Positions 16,983 to 26,688 of a stretch of 64,000 bases of DNA are shown here, piece after piece. The stretch covers positions 1-64,000 of the forward strand of contig CAWJJY010000005.1 in NCBI GenBank assembly GCA_963843385.1. The letters run 5' to 3'. Position 1 is the stretch's first letter; each line of letters starts with the position of its first letter. Source of the stretch: CAVOHU01 sp963843385. Lineage in GTDB: Bacteria; Acidobacteriota; Vicinamibacteria; Vicinamibacterales; JAKQTR01. The translations under genes were made by a program, and so were the position numbers. Under the pieces are notes generated by a model, which saw only the letters and a list, made by a program, of their open reading frames with translations, was not told the DNA's origin and ran no database searches.

Positions 16983-18629
16983 CTACAGCGCCTTCAGGAA
17001 GGCGACCAGATCCGCCTTCTCCCGCGCCGTGAAGTGAGCGTCGAACCGCGTGTTGTAGAAGTCCACGACGTCTTCGAGCGTCTCGGCCATCCCGTTGTGG
17101 AAATACGGTGCACGCGCGGCCATGCCGTGGAGGATCGGGCCCTTGAACTGGCCGATGTGAGCGAACTTCCCTGAGATCACGGCACGGCCGGGATCGGTGG
17201 TCTGCGCGATGGCGCCGTCCGAGTTGCGGGTGAGGATGAAGAGCGGCAGATCCGAGACCGCCTCCCGCCCCAGTGCGGCCGGGGCCTTGTCGGCAACCCC
17301 GATGTCAATCGGCAGCCGCGTAGAGTGGTCCCCGACGTTTGGCGAATCGTGGCAGGTGCTGCACGAGCCCACGAACGATGACGGAACGGGTTGCGGCAGG
17401 GTGCTGCCGTCCGGCAGGGTCGGCGTCGCATCGTTGAGCCCGCCCACGCCATGAATCGTCAGTCGCAGCGAGTTGAACAGCGCCTGCCCTCGTTCGATCG
17501 ACGCTCGCCGGGGATTCTCGTCGCGCAGCCAGGCATCGAACTCCGTGAAGACGAGCGGCGTGAACGGAGTGTTGTTCAACACGACGGCGCCGTCCGGTTC
17601 GACCGTCAAATCGCCCTGCAGCACGTCGTTGATGCCAAAATGGAAGGGCTGGTTCGCCAGGTTGACCACTCCCCCTTCCGCTCCGCCGGCGCTCAGCCGG
17701 CCGGCTCCGCGGACGCTGTCCTGGGCGGCAAACAGGCTGAACATGAAGTCGGCCAACTGACCGGCCAGCGAGTCCAGCTCGGTGCCGGAATACACATGGC
17801 CATCGGGAGCGATCAGAGAAGGTCCGGTCTGGCGGCCCCGGATGACCGCCTTGGCGATGTCCTGGACGCCCGCACGTGTCGGACGGACGACCGGATTCGG
17901 GCTCTGCCGGGTGTCCTGCCCGTCCCAGGAGGCGGTCGTCAGGAACTGGAAATTGGCCGTCGGCAGCGGGCGCCGATGGACCCAGATTTGCGGAACCCCA
18001 CCGCTGTCCTGAGCGGTGTAGGCGAGATAGACGGCACCGGGAATCGCCCGCCTGGCGTCCGGCGTCCCGTTCGGAACGATGTGCCCTTCATCATCGACGG
18101 AGATGGTGCGAAGCGAGGACGGCAACGAAGGATCCACCACGGCGGTGACGGTGAAGTCCAGAGCCGATGTCGTGTTCAGATTCCGGCGAACAAGGACGTC
18201 GCCCTTTTCGAGAAGCAGGCTGTAGGCTTTTTCGCGCTGCTCGATGGTCCCTCCGTCTCCCAGCGCGAGTGCTGCGTGGAAATCGTTGGCGCTTGGTGCC
18301 GTGAAGAGCGGATGCTGCCCTCTCGACGACTCGAACAACTCTTGTACGTGTTCTGCCGAGATGCCCCAGGCGTCGGACGCAAAGTGGCAGTGTTCGCACG
18401 TGGTGGCGAACTGCCTCCCCAGCGGCTGGAAGAATGGATGGCTGGCGTCAATCGGGCCGGCCGTGGAAAAGGTGCGAAGCACCCCGCTGTCGTTCGGAAA
18501 GGAGCGAATCGGGCCGGGGACCTGGGCGAGGACCACGGCGGTCAACAGCGCAACGGCCCCGGTGATCGTGAGTCCAACGAGGAGGCGGGTGGCGTGGCGA
18601 GGGCCGTGCGCGGTCAGATGCGTCTTCAT
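16983..18629 (-). CDS. Di-heme cytochrome c, peroxidase/MauG-like
   Basis: 548 residues. A single N-terminal hydrophobic segment (~15-36) is an uncleaved anchor or signal. There are two heme-c motifs: CEHCH at residues 78-82 and CSTCH at 423-427. The C-terminal half has the APYFHNG segment and the ...TLEDVVDFYNTRF... helix typical of bacterial di-heme cytochrome c peroxidases, though the protein is longer than the usual ~340 residues and the hemes are far apart. Candidate roles are peroxide reduction or oxidation of an organic substrate in the periplasm. The start at 18629 is set by AAAGGAG. An AT-rich tract upstream probably holds its promoter. Confidence 0.82.
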   Translation of the reverse strand: MKTHLTAHGPRHATRLLVGLTITGAVALLTAVVLAQVPGPIRSFPNDSGVLRTFSTAGPIDASHPFFQPLGRQFATTCEHCHFASDAWGISAEHVQELFESSRGQHPLFTAPSANDFHAALALGDGGTIEQREKAYSLLLEKGDVLVRRNLNTTSALDFTVTAVVDPSLPSSLRTISVDDEGHIVPNGTPDARRAIPGAVYLAYTAQDSGGVPQIWVHRRPLPTANFQFLTTASWDGQDTRQSPNPVVRPTRAGVQDIAKAVIRGRQTGPSLIAPDGHVYSGTELDSLAGQLADFMFSLFAAQDSVRGAGRLSAGGAEGGVVNLANQPFHFGINDVLQGDLTVEPDGAVVLNNTPFTPLVFTEFDAWLRDENPRRASIERGQALFNSLRLTIHGVGGLNDATPTLPDGSTLPQPVPSSFVGSCSTCHDSPNVGDHSTRLPIDIGVADKAPAALGREAVSDLPLFILTRNSDGAIAQTTDPGRAVISGKFAHIGQFKGPILHGMAARAPYFHNGMAETLEDVVDFYNTRFDAHFTAREKADLVAFLKAL

Positions 18630-18982
18630 CTTGCGTCGCTCCTTTGCGAAGGATCGGTCGGGTGAAGGGACGTGACATGAGCACAGCCGGAATGAAGATC
18701 GACGAATGACGGTATTCCCAGAATATATATATATCAACTCAGTCGGAGAACATCCAGAACGTATTGATAATGGGGCTATTTTGGGGAATCGAGCCGGACG
18801 CTCCTGCCCGACAAAATCGCCTCCGGGCGAGCCTGCAGAGGGGCTGTCGTTCAAGGGAACACGAGGGACTCGTGGGCCGGCGTTCGTCGATGGTCGGTGG
18901 GAGTCGCGATTTCCCCGGGACCCCTGGTCCTTCTCAGCTCGAGAAGGGCCAGGGGCATTCGCCGAAGACTGGCAGGCGCTTC
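18630..18982 (-). other. Intergenic region with AT-rich tract
   Basis: 353 bp, no gene. Positions 18710-18790 are unusually AT-rich for this genome and include a pure run of alternating A and T (18722-18733). On the minus strand, TTGATA lies inside this tract, a possible -35 for the cytochrome gene, though the -10 at 17 bp (TACCGT) is poor. The right part holds the terminator of the FN3 protein. Confidence 0.4.
18921..18955 (-). terminator. Hairpin terminator of the beta-helix/FN3 gene
   Basis: A 15-bp stem (cccctggtccttctc / gagaagggccagggg) with one G-U pair and a 5-base loop, placed 28 bases past the stop codon at 18983. Confidence 0.6.
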
Positions 18983-21900
18983 TTACGGTACGATGAGCGT
19001 GAGCTGATTGGACGCCGCACTGGTGCCGCAAAGATCCCGAGCCTTGACGCGCACGTAGTAGGTGCCAGGCGCGATCCCGCCAAAGGTCGCCGTCGTGCCC
19101 GTTCCTCCCAGATCGACGTTCGCGAGATTCGACAAGCCCGGCCCCGATCCGGCTTCGAGCAGGTAGGTCGTCGGCCCGTTGCTGGTCCCGGTGAAGTCGG
19201 GCGCGGTCCACCCGAATTGGACCGTGCCGCCGCCATTGATGTTCGTGTGGAGGCCTGACGGGGCGCCTGGAGCCGCCGAGCAGCCGACCACGAGCACAAC
19301 TTCATTCGACGCGCCGCTGGTGCCGCCCGTGTTTGACGCCTTGACCCGCACGTAATACGTCCCGTTCCCGACCCCTCCGGTCGAAAAGGACGTGGCCGCG
19401 CCGAAGGTCGACAGGGTTGCGAGGTTCGCGAGCCCGGGCGAGGATCCGGCCTCGACGATGTATGAGGTCGGGGGCCCTCCCGTGCTCGGCGCGCTCCAGG
19501 TCAGCGAGATGGTCGAACCCGCAGAGCGCCAGGTCAGCCCGCTCGGCGCACCAGGGGCCGCCGGACCGATCACGACCACCACCTCGTTGGACGGCCCCCC
19601 CGGCCCCGCGGCATTGGCGGCCCTGACGCGGATGTAGTACCGGCCGTTGGCGACGCCGCCCGCGGCGAAGGTGGTCACGGTGTTCCCGGTAGAGAAGTTC
19701 GCGAGATCGGCCAAGCCCGCGGCGGAGCCGGCCTCGATGATGTAGCCGGTGGGTGCGCCGCCGGTGGCAGGCGCAGTCCAGGAGAGGCTCAGCGAAGAGC
19801 CGGAGACCCCCCCGCTCAACCCGGTCGGCGCGCCGGGCGCGACCGCGCCGACGATCACCCGGACTTCGTTTGACGGCGAGCCCGTTCCGTAGGTATTGAC
19901 CGCCCGCACGCGCAGGTAGTACTGGCCGGTCCCGACGCCGTTCGCAACGAACGAGGTCAGCGGGTTACCCGTATTGACCGTCGCGAGATTCGACGATCCG
20001 GGCGCCGACCCGGCCTCGACGATGTAGGCAGTCGGCGGGCCGCCTGCCGTCGGCGCGGCCCACGACAGCGTCAGCGTCGACCCTGAGGCGCTGCCGGTCA
20101 ACCCGGTCGGGACACCGGGCGTCATCACGCCGCTGGCTGTCTCTTCGACCGCGCCGATGTCGCAGCGGGCTCCTCTCGGACGACTGGTGCCGATCTGATC
20201 GGTGGCGGGGCAGCCCGTATTCGTGCCCCCGTCAATCGCCGGGCTGCCGTACATCAGCCTGTGCGTCCAGGTGGGGCCGCCATTGGCCCCTAGCGGGGCA
20301 AGCGCCGGATTGGCGTTCCTGATGTCCCCTGCCGTAGTCAGGCCGCAGGTGTCGGTATTCTCCAGGTTATAGCCGTATGACAGGACCGTGCCAAGACAGT
20401 TGTTCGGACTGCCGCTCGACACGATGGTGTTCCTCAGGTTGATGCTCGAATTGTAGCCGGCGCTCCCGGCGTGGATGTTGCCACCCTGCGAGCCCGCCTG
20501 GTTGCCGGTAATCGTCCTGTTCTGGATGGTCACCGGATCGGCGCCGGTGCCCGGAACCCAGTAGAGACCGCCGCCATCGGTGGCGGCGTGGTTGCCGCTC
20601 ACGGTACTGTTTGTGATGGTGATCGAGCCTGTCCCCGCGGTCTCCAGACCGCCGCCGACGCTGGCACTATGGTTGTCCGAGAAGGTGGAGCCGGTGACCG
20701 AGGTGACACTGGCGTCGTTGGAGAGGCCTCCACCATACAGGGTGGCGATGTTGCCGGTGAAGCTGCTTCCGACCACCGTCAGGTTGCCACCGTACGTGTT
20801 GATTCCACCGCCTCGAAAGCCCGTGTTGACGGCAAAGGTGCTGTTGACCACCACCACGGTGCCACCCATGTCGATGGCGCCGCCATTGTACGCAGCCGTA
20901 TTGGTCTGGAACGAGCTGCCCGTGATCGTCATCGCACCGTAGTTTCCGATGGCGCCTCCATGGGAATACGACGAGGCATTGCTCTTGAAGAGCGTCGACA
21001 CGATGTCGGCCACGCCCCAGTTGCAGACGGCGCCGCCCTGGAAGAAAGAGGTGTTGCTCACGAGGCGAGTCTCCGTCAGCCACACGTGTGCGCCGGCGTC
21101 GACGTGAATCGCGCCACCGCAATCAGAGGTGTTCAGACCATTGGTCAGCGTGATGTGCTCCAGCCGGAGATTCGCGCCCGTTTGCAGGTTGAAGTGGTTC
21201 CCCGCTCCGTTCGCATCGAGCGTGACCTTGTTCTCCCCGTTGATCGTCAGATCCGAGGTCACCAGGCGGGGGCCGCTCATGGCGATCGAAACCGGCAGCG
21301 GCCCGCAGTCGAACCTGATTTCCTTCGCCGTCGCCAGCGCGGCGTTGAGGGCGGAGGTCGTGCAGCTGGCCGCCGACCCGCTGCCCACCGTCACGCGGCC
21401 GTCCGGGAGGGTGCGGAACGTCTGATCGGGGCCGAAGACCGGGCTGCCTGCAACAGGGGTGAAGGTGAAACGCCAGTGATACACGGTGTCCGGGGTCAGT
21501 GCGGGAGGGCCCCAGTCGTCCCAGACCAGCCAGGCCGTCCCTGACGTGCTGATCGCCACGGCCTCGTGGATCAATCCGTAACCCGTGGTGGTGCCGAGGT
21601 CGAAGTAGCCCGTGCCGGTGACGCCAAATGTATAGAGATAGGCTTCCGAGTGCCCCGAGGTCGCCGTCACGGCGGTTGTCGAGGGGCTGGGATAGAGAAT
21701 CATCGGCTGGCTGCTGAAGACGTACACCCCTCGCTGCGGCCGCAGCCACGGGCTGCTGTTGCCGTCGAGCATCCACACGTTTGCTTGAAGCGTGCTGTTG
21801 CTGAGCGCAGTGGTCGATCGAACGGGAATCTGAAACTCCAGGATGTCGCCCTGCGGGACGGGCCAGGTATTGCCATGCTGCGTGTCGGTCGAAGGGACCT

Positions 21901-22330
21901 GATACGCGCCGGGGTTGAGCGTCGAGGCCGGCAGCGACTGCGGGCAGGCGGAGGCCGGTGAGATCTGGGCGCCGTTCACGAAGCAGTAGACGTGATGGCT
22001 GGCATCAATGGCCAGCGACGTGTTCACCGGCAGCGCCACGTCAAGATAGGCCCTCATGCCGCTGCACGAATTGCCCAATCCCGCGATGACGACATGAATG
22101 TAGTACGGGCTATTGGGCGCAGGCTGACCGGCATTCGGATTCGCCAGGAAGCCGACATACGTGCCGGCACCGTATTCCTGATACGGCAACCCCTGGATGA
22201 TGCTCGCGCAGTTGGTGATGGTGGAGTACTGGTTCAGTCCGTCGTACCAGGCTGAACTCTGTGCGGCAGCCGGACGGGGCAGCGCAATGATCAAGCCCGC
22301 CAACAACAACGCTCGAACCTCATGTGACAC
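18983..22330 (-). CDS. Secreted beta-helix protein with choice-of-anchor Q and four FN3 repeats
   Basis: 1115 residues. Signal peptide 1-23 (ARPAAAQ-type end). Residues ~25-340 form a beta-rich N-terminal region I cannot name. Residues ~350-690 are a right-handed parallel beta-helix of many ~25-residue rungs (patterns GGAI-N-G, GGGL, S-F-N). At ~720-735 the string RPRGARCDIGAVE marks the end of a choice-of-anchor Q module. Four fibronectin type III domains of ~92 residues then fill ~740-1115, each opening (A/V)PGAP-GL and ending YY-RV-A-N--G---SNEV. No sorting signal follows. Likely a cell-surface or secreted adhesin or polysaccharide-binding protein. The repeats are similar to each other at DNA level, suggesting recent duplication. 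Confidence 0.8.
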   Translation of the reverse strand: MSHEVRALLLAGLIIALPRPAAAQSSAWYDGLNQYSTITNCASIIQGLPYQEYGAGTYVGFLANPNAGQPAPNSPYYIHVVIAGLGNSCSGMRAYLDVALPVNTSLAIDASHHVYCFVNGAQISPASACPQSLPASTLNPGAYQVPSTDTQHGNTWPVPQGDILEFQIPVRSTTALSNSTLQANVWMLDGNSSPWLRPQRGVYVFSSQPMILYPSPSTTAVTATSGHSEAYLYTFGVTGTGYFDLGTTTGYGLIHEAVAISTSGTAWLVWDDWGPPALTPDTVYHWRFTFTPVAGSPVFGPDQTFRTLPDGRVTVGSGSAASCTTSALNAALATAKEIRFDCGPLPVSIAMSGPRLVTSDLTINGENKVTLDANGAGNHFNLQTGANLRLEHITLTNGLNTSDCGGAIHVDAGAHVWLTETRLVSNTSFFQGGAVCNWGVADIVSTLFKSNASSYSHGGAIGNYGAMTITGSSFQTNTAAYNGGAIDMGGTVVVVNSTFAVNTGFRGGGINTYGGNLTVVGSSFTGNIATLYGGGLSNDASVTSVTGSTFSDNHSASVGGGLETAGTGSITITNSTVSGNHAATDGGGLYWVPGTGADPVTIQNRTITGNQAGSQGGNIHAGSAGYNSSINLRNTIVSSGSPNNCLGTVLSYGYNLENTDTCGLTTAGDIRNANPALAPLGANGGPTWTHRLMYGSPAIDGGTNTGCPATDQIGTSRPRGARCDIGAVEETASGVMTPGVPTGLTGSASGSTLTLSWAAPTAGGPPTAYIVEAGSAPGSSNLATVNTGNPLTSFVANGVGTGQYYLRVRAVNTYGTGSPSNEVRVIVGAVAPGAPTGLSGGVSGSSLSLSWTAPATGGAPTGYIIEAGSAAGLADLANFSTGNTVTTFAAGGVANGRYYIRVRAANAAGPGGPSNEVVVVIGPAAPGAPSGLTWRSAGSTISLTWSAPSTGGPPTSYIVEAGSSPGLANLATLSTFGAATSFSTGGVGNGTYYVRVKASNTGGTSGASNEVVLVVGCSAAPGAPSGLHTNINGGGTVQFGWTAPDFTGTSNGPTTYLLEAGSGPGLSNLANVDLGGTGTTATFGGIAPGTYYVRVKARDLCGTSAASNQLTLIVP

Positions 22331-22474
22331 GGTGTCTCCCCTCGAGGTACATGGCTCGCTGGGGCTTCACGAGCCGGATGTCACCTCGTCAGTCAAGATC
22401 GTCGCCCGGTCGTTCGCCCACCTGGTACTCGAACGCCAGGGGGTGGCCCCCATGGCCTTGCTGACGAGGCGCGC

Positions 22475-23455
22475 CTAAGTTGATCCCTGTGTCGCGCGAA
22501 CGGCCCGGAGGATGTCGGCCTCGGCCGGCACGAAGGCATCGACGAGGATCTGGCCGAACGGAACAGGGGTCCAGGGCGCCCCGACCCGCTGAATCGGCGC
22601 GTCGAGGTACCCGAGGGCCTTGGTCGCGACCACGGCCGCGACTTCCCCGCCGAACCCGCCGCGCACGGGCGCCTCGTGCACGATGACGAGCCGTCCGGTC
22701 TTCTCGACCGACGAGAGGATGGTGTCTTCGTCCAGCGGCTGGATGGAGCGCAGATCGATCACCTCGGCACTGATGCCGTCCGCGGCCAGGGTCCGCGCCG
22801 CACCCAGTGCCCGGTCCACCATCAGGCCGGTGGCGACGATGGTGACCGCGTCACCTTGGCGCTTCACGTCGGCTGTGCCAATCGGCACGACGTACTCCGC
22901 GTCGGGCACGTCACCCTTCTTGCCGTAGAGCAGCTTGTGCTCGAGGAAGATGACGGGGTTCGGGGTGCGGATGGCCGCCTTGAGAAGCCCCTTGGCGTCG
23001 TACGGGGTGGAGGGCATCACGATGGTCAGGCCGGGGACGTTGGCGAGCCAGCTTTCGATGCTCTGCGTGTGGTGGGACCCCCACCGGGGGCCGGCGCCGT
23101 ACGCCATGCGGACGACGATGGGAGCCGAGGTGCCGCCGCCCGACATGTAATTCATCTTGGCGGCGTGGTTGACGATCGCGTCCATCGCAACGCCGGTGAA
23201 GTCTGCGAACATGACCTCCGCCACCGGCCGCATCCCCATCAGCGAGGCCCCGACCGCGGCGCCCACAATGGCCGACTCGCTGAGCGGCGTGTCGAAGACG
23301 CGCTCGGGACCGAATTCCGCCAGGAGCCCCTCGGTCACCTTGAACACGCCGCCGTACTCCGCGACGTCTTCGCCGAACAGGAAGACGCTGTCGTCCCGGC
23401 GCATCTCCTCGCGGAGAGCCTCCCTGATCGCCTCGCGATAGGTGATCTCTCTCAT
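22475..23455 (-). CDS. 2-oxo-acid dehydrogenase E1 component, beta subunit
   Basis: 326 residues, the normal length for the beta chain of heterotetrameric E1 (pyruvate, acetoin or branched-chain 2-oxo-acid dehydrogenase). Family segments include ITYREAIREALREEM, FLFGEDVAEYGGVFKVTEGL, DTPLSESAIVGAAVGAS, the transketolase C-terminal domain (IDLRSIQPLDEDTI, VHEAPVRGGFG). It binds thiamine diphosphate together with E1alpha and decarboxylates the 2-oxo acid in the cytoplasm. Its ATG overlaps the E1alpha stop by four bases. It is the last gene of the six-gene unit beginning at 29240. Substrate class cannot be decided from sequence alone. Confidence 0.92.
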   Translation of the reverse strand: MREITYREAIREALREEMRRDDSVFLFGEDVAEYGGVFKVTEGLLAEFGPERVFDTPLSESAIVGAAVGASLMGMRPVAEVMFADFTGVAMDAIVNHAAKMNYMSGGGTSAPIVVRMAYGAGPRWGSHHTQSIESWLANVPGLTIVMPSTPYDAKGLLKAAIRTPNPVIFLEHKLLYGKKGDVPDAEYVVPIGTADVKRQGDAVTIVATGLMVDRALGAARTLAADGISAEVIDLRSIQPLDEDTILSSVEKTGRLVIVHEAPVRGGFGGEVAAVVATKALGYLDAPIQRVGAPWTPVPFGQILVDAFVPAEADILRAVRATQGST

Positions 23456-24462
23456 GACCGTCTCCCGCCCACCAGCTCGGCGCTCTCAGGGGCGTAGACG
23501 TCCTTGCAGAGCTCTGCCACGTCGGGTGAGGGGCTCTCTTCGGCGAACCTGATTGCGTCTTCGATCTCCGCCCCGACCTCGGTGTCGATCGTCGCGACCA
23601 GCGCGTCGGACAGCACACCGCGACTGCGCAGGTCGTTCCGCATTTTCGGGATCGGATCCCTGGCGCGCCACGCCTCCACTTCAGCCATGTCCCGGCAGGT
23701 CCCGACCGGGTTGTTCTCGCAATGGCCTCGCATGCGGTAGGTCACGCACTCCACCAGAGTCGGGCCGTCGCCGGCCCTGGCCCGGGTTATGGCCGCCTGC
23801 ACAGCGTCGTATACGGCGAAGACGTCGTTGCCGTCCACGCGGACACCGGGAAACCCGTATCCTTCCGCCCGGCAGGCGAAGTCCTTTCCGGCAAAGTGCC
23901 TGGAGGTCGGCGTCATCTCGGCGAACCCGTTGTTCTCGAGCACGAAGACGACCGGCAGTCTGAACACGCCGGCGAAGTTCAGTCCCTCGTGAAAATCGCC
24001 CCGCTGGGCCGCACCGTCCCCGAAGAAGTTCATCACGACGTGATCCTTCCGGCGGAGTTTGAAGGCGAGCGCGGCGCCGACTCCGACGGTGATGGAGGCG
24101 CCGATGATACCGCTGCCGACCATCACGCCCCGCTCGGCGTCACCCATGTGGTGCGAGGAGGCCCTGCCTTCCGCGGCGCCGGTGACCTTGTTGAACATGC
24201 CCGCCATCTGCACGCGCGTGGGAATGCCCTTCAGGAAGAACGCGCCCCGCGTACGAAGGGAGGGGAGCACCTGGTCCTCCTTGCGCAGGCCGTAGCACGC
24301 GCCGACCGAGATGGCCTCCTGCCCCTGGCTGCCATGCGGCAACTCCATGATTCGGGCCTTGCTCCACAGCTCACACACCCGATCCTCGAATGCACGGATG
24401 AGGACCAGCCAGCGGTACATCTGGATCAGGTCATCTTCGGTGAGCTGATCGGAGTAACTCAT
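23452..24462 (-). CDS. 2-oxo-acid dehydrogenase E1 component, alpha subunit
   Basis: 336 residues. The thiamine-diphosphate motif is intact: GDGAAQRGDFHEGLNFAG, followed about 26 residues on by ENN. The phosphorylation-loop-type RMRGHCENNP region and the start MYRWLVLIRAFEDRV are standard for E1alpha of the pyruvate/acetoin type. The start at 24462 (MSYSDQ) has GGGGGAGAGG upstream; a longer in-frame extension has no homology. It overlaps E1beta by four bases, so the two subunits are translationally coupled. E2 lies 69 bases upstream. No E3 (lipoamide dehydrogenase) is in the window, so it is probably shared and encoded elsewhere. Confidence 0.93.
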   Translation of the reverse strand: MSYSDQLTEDDLIQMYRWLVLIRAFEDRVCELWSKARIMELPHGSQGQEAISVGACYGLRKEDQVLPSLRTRGAFFLKGIPTRVQMAGMFNKVTGAAEGRASSHHMGDAERGVMVGSGIIGASITVGVGAALAFKLRRKDHVVMNFFGDGAAQRGDFHEGLNFAGVFRLPVVFVLENNGFAEMTPTSRHFAGKDFACRAEGYGFPGVRVDGNDVFAVYDAVQAAITRARAGDGPTLVECVTYRMRGHCENNPVGTCRDMAEVEAWRARDPIPKMRNDLRSRGVLSDALVATIDTEVGAEIEDAIRFAEESPSPDVAELCKDVYAPESAELVGGRRS

Positions 24463-24531
24463 GACACCTCTCCCCCTTGTCCCCTTCGCATCGCTGCGAG
24501 TCCGGCGCGGGCTCCACGACCGCACCCGTCG

Positions 24532-25710
24532 CTATCGACGGCTGTCGACGTTCTCCAGCCGGTTCTTCACGTCGTTGAGGAACTGGACCGCCGGGCCCCC
24601 GTCGACGACCCGGTGGTCGTAGGACAGGCACAGGTACATCACCCGGCGAACCACGACCTGCCCATCCCGAACCACCGGCGTCTCGGCCACCTTGCCCATG
24701 CCGAGGATCGCCACCTCGGGCTGGTTGATGATCGGCGTGAAGAGCAACGAGCCGAACGAGCCGGAGTTGGTCACGGTGAAGGTGCTCCCGGTCAGGTCGT
24801 CCGGGGTGAGTTGGCCATCCTGCGCCCGGGCGGCCAGCGAGTCGATCTCCCGCGAGATCTCCTCGGCGCTCTTGCGGTCCGCAAACTGCACGACCGGCAC
24901 GACCAGCCCGCGATCCATCGCCACCGCGACGCCGATGTGGATGTCCCGCTTCACCAGGATCTGGTCGCCGACGAGCGACGCGTTCAGGATGGGAAATACC
25001 CGCAACGCGTCCGCCGCGGCCCGGACGACATACGCGGTGTACGAGATGTTCGAGGCCTTCCTGAGATCGGCGACCTCCGTCATGTCGACGTCGGTCACCG
25101 TCGTGACGTCAGCCGCGGTATGGCGGCTCAGCGACAGTCTCTCGGCGATCCGGCGCCGCAGCCCGGAGAACGGGATGATGTCGGCGGTGCCCGGATCCTC
25201 GCGCGCCGGCGTGGTCCCCCCTCGAGACGCAGCGGTGCGAACGTCGCCTTCGGTCACCAGACCGCCCGCTCCGGTGCCCGCCACCTGCGCGAGGTCCACG
25301 CCGAGTTCGCGCGCGACTCTCCTGGCGACCGGGGAGACGGGCTGGCGCGTGCCGGTCCGTGCAGTGGTTCCAGACCCGGCATCCGGGCGCGCCTCTCGCA
25401 GGGTCTCGGCCGGCGAGGCCGCGGTTTTCGGGGACAAGCCCGGGATCGCGAGAAGCGCGTCGATGTTCTCCTCAGGGCCGGCCAGGATGGCCAGGGGCTG
25501 TCCGACCTCGGCATCCACGTCGGGCCCGACCAGGATTCGCCTGAGCACACCGGTGCCCGGCGACTGCATCTCCATCTCGGCCTTGTCGGTCTCGATGGAC
25601 ACGAGCGCTTCGCCTTCTTTGACGGCCTCGCCCTCTCCCTTCAGCCACCTGACGATGCGGCCCTGGGTCATGTCCTGGGAGAGACGCGGCATATACACGT
25701 GTTGGGCCAT
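24532..25710 (-). CDS. 2-oxo-acid dehydrogenase E2, dihydrolipoamide acyltransferase
   Basis: 392 residues with the full E2 order. One lipoyl domain (1-80; lipoylated Lys in ETDKAEME), an Ala/Pro-type linker, a peripheral-subunit-binding domain (~130-165: VSPVARRVARELGVDL...GTGAGG) and the catalytic acyltransferase domain (~180-392), with the active-site His-Asp in LSYDHRVVDG. It forms the core that accepts the acyl group from E1 and transfers it to CoA. I chose MAQHVYMPRLSQD at 25710 since the lipoyl domain begins there; an ATG ten codons earlier is possible. It lies 40 bases after the SnoaL-like gene and leads the E2-E1alpha-E1beta set. Confidence 0.93.
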   Translation of the reverse strand: MAQHVYMPRLSQDMTQGRIVRWLKGEGEAVKEGEALVSIETDKAEMEMQSPGTGVLRRILVGPDVDAEVGQPLAILAGPEENIDALLAIPGLSPKTAASPAETLREARPDAGSGTTARTGTRQPVSPVARRVARELGVDLAQVAGTGAGGLVTEGDVRTAASRGGTTPAREDPGTADIIPFSGLRRRIAERLSLSRHTAADVTTVTDVDMTEVADLRKASNISYTAYVVRAAADALRVFPILNASLVGDQILVKRDIHIGVAVAMDRGLVVPVVQFADRKSAEEISREIDSLAARAQDGQLTPDDLTGSTFTVTNSGSFGSLLFTPIINQPEVAILGMGKVAETPVVRDGQVVVRRVMYLCLSYDHRVVDGGPAVQFLNDVKNRLENVDSRR

Positions 25711-25750
25711 CACTCGGGTCCCCTGGAGGACGATTGCCAATCGGCTGGCG

Positions 25751-26635
25751 TTATTTCTTGCCGGTGACGGCCGGCAGCGGGTCCGCCGCCTGGATCGTCG
25801 TCTGCTGACTGAGCGCGAGCTGCCAGCGGTCGTCTCGGAGGATCCACACGCGAAGGTTGTAGTAGGGCTTGCCGCCGCGATACGGGGAATGCCGGGAGAT
25901 CATCACCGCCGAGCTCGTCCCGAAGTCGTGAATGCGCATGGAGACGATCGGATCGCCGGGCGATCCGATGCCGCTTTCGACCTGCGACTTGTTGATCGCG
26001 ACACGCTGTTCCTTGTTGCGGTAGCTCCTGTTGTTGATCATCAGGAATTCGCTGGCGATGTGGGCGGGCCAGTGCGAGCTCGGGTGCCACTCCTCCATCT
26101 TCGTTTCCTGCCAGCCGGCGAGGATGGCCGTGTCCATGGCCGTGGTCGGCTTGTACGGCACCGTGCGGCAGGGGTTGTCGCAGTCGCCGGTGCCGGCCTG
26201 CGCCTCGAACGGCGTCTGAGCCGGCGGCGTGTCGGGAATGGGTGTCTCCAGCTGGACGAACATCCGCCAGCCGGCCGGGCGCTTGACCCAGACGCGCACG
26301 AACCGTGCATGGTTGTGGCTGCCGATCACGGTGGCGAGCGCGCCGTAGGCGTGCGTCTGCACGTCGGCGTCTCCCTGATTGGCGGCGGTGAGCGTGGCGA
26401 GGTCTCGCAGCGCCTCGGCCCTGGTGCGGGTCCGGCCCTCCACATCCGTCCAGGCGAACTCCGCATCGAGCAGGGACCCGACTGTCTTTCCATCGGATGC
26501 CGCGAGGGCGGCGTGCAGCGCGCGATCGGCGGCCGTCGCCGCCTGATCGTCCTGCGCAGAGGCGGCCGGCGCAGTGGCGAGCAGGCTGGCACCGATTACG
26601 GCCGCCGCGCAAAGAGATCGTCGCAGTTGCGTCAT
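25751..26635 (-). CDS. Exported SnoaL/DUF4440-like protein
   Basis: 294 residues. Signal peptide 1-28 (PAASA-Q). The first half (~30-140) reads as an NTF2-like/DUF4440 domain: DRALHAALAASDGKTVGSLLDAEFAWTD...; then FVRVWVKRPAGWRMFVQLETP. The second half repeats the theme: VESGIGSPGDPIVSMRIHDFG, ...YYNLRVWILRDDRWQLALSQQT. So it is probably two cone-shaped NTF2-like barrels. Such folds bind small hydrophobic ligands or act as isomerases and cyclases; none of their catalytic residues can be assigned. It lies between an LVIVD protein (53 bp) and E2 (40 bp), inside the same transcription unit. Confidence 0.72.
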   Translation of the reverse strand: MTQLRRSLCAAAVIGASLLATAPAASAQDDQAATAADRALHAALAASDGKTVGSLLDAEFAWTDVEGRTRTRAEALRDLATLTAANQGDADVQTHAYGALATVIGSHNHARFVRVWVKRPAGWRMFVQLETPIPDTPPAQTPFEAQAGTGDCDNPCRTVPYKPTTAMDTAILAGWQETKMEEWHPSSHWPAHIASEFLMINNRSYRNKEQRVAINKSQVESGIGSPGDPIVSMRIHDFGTSSAVMISRHSPYRGGKPYYNLRVWILRDDRWQLALSQQTTIQAADPLPAVTGKK

Positions 26636-26688
26636 TGGTGGCGCCTGGGCGTAAGGCGGCGAGAGGCGGCAGCCTCATCGGGCTGCTG

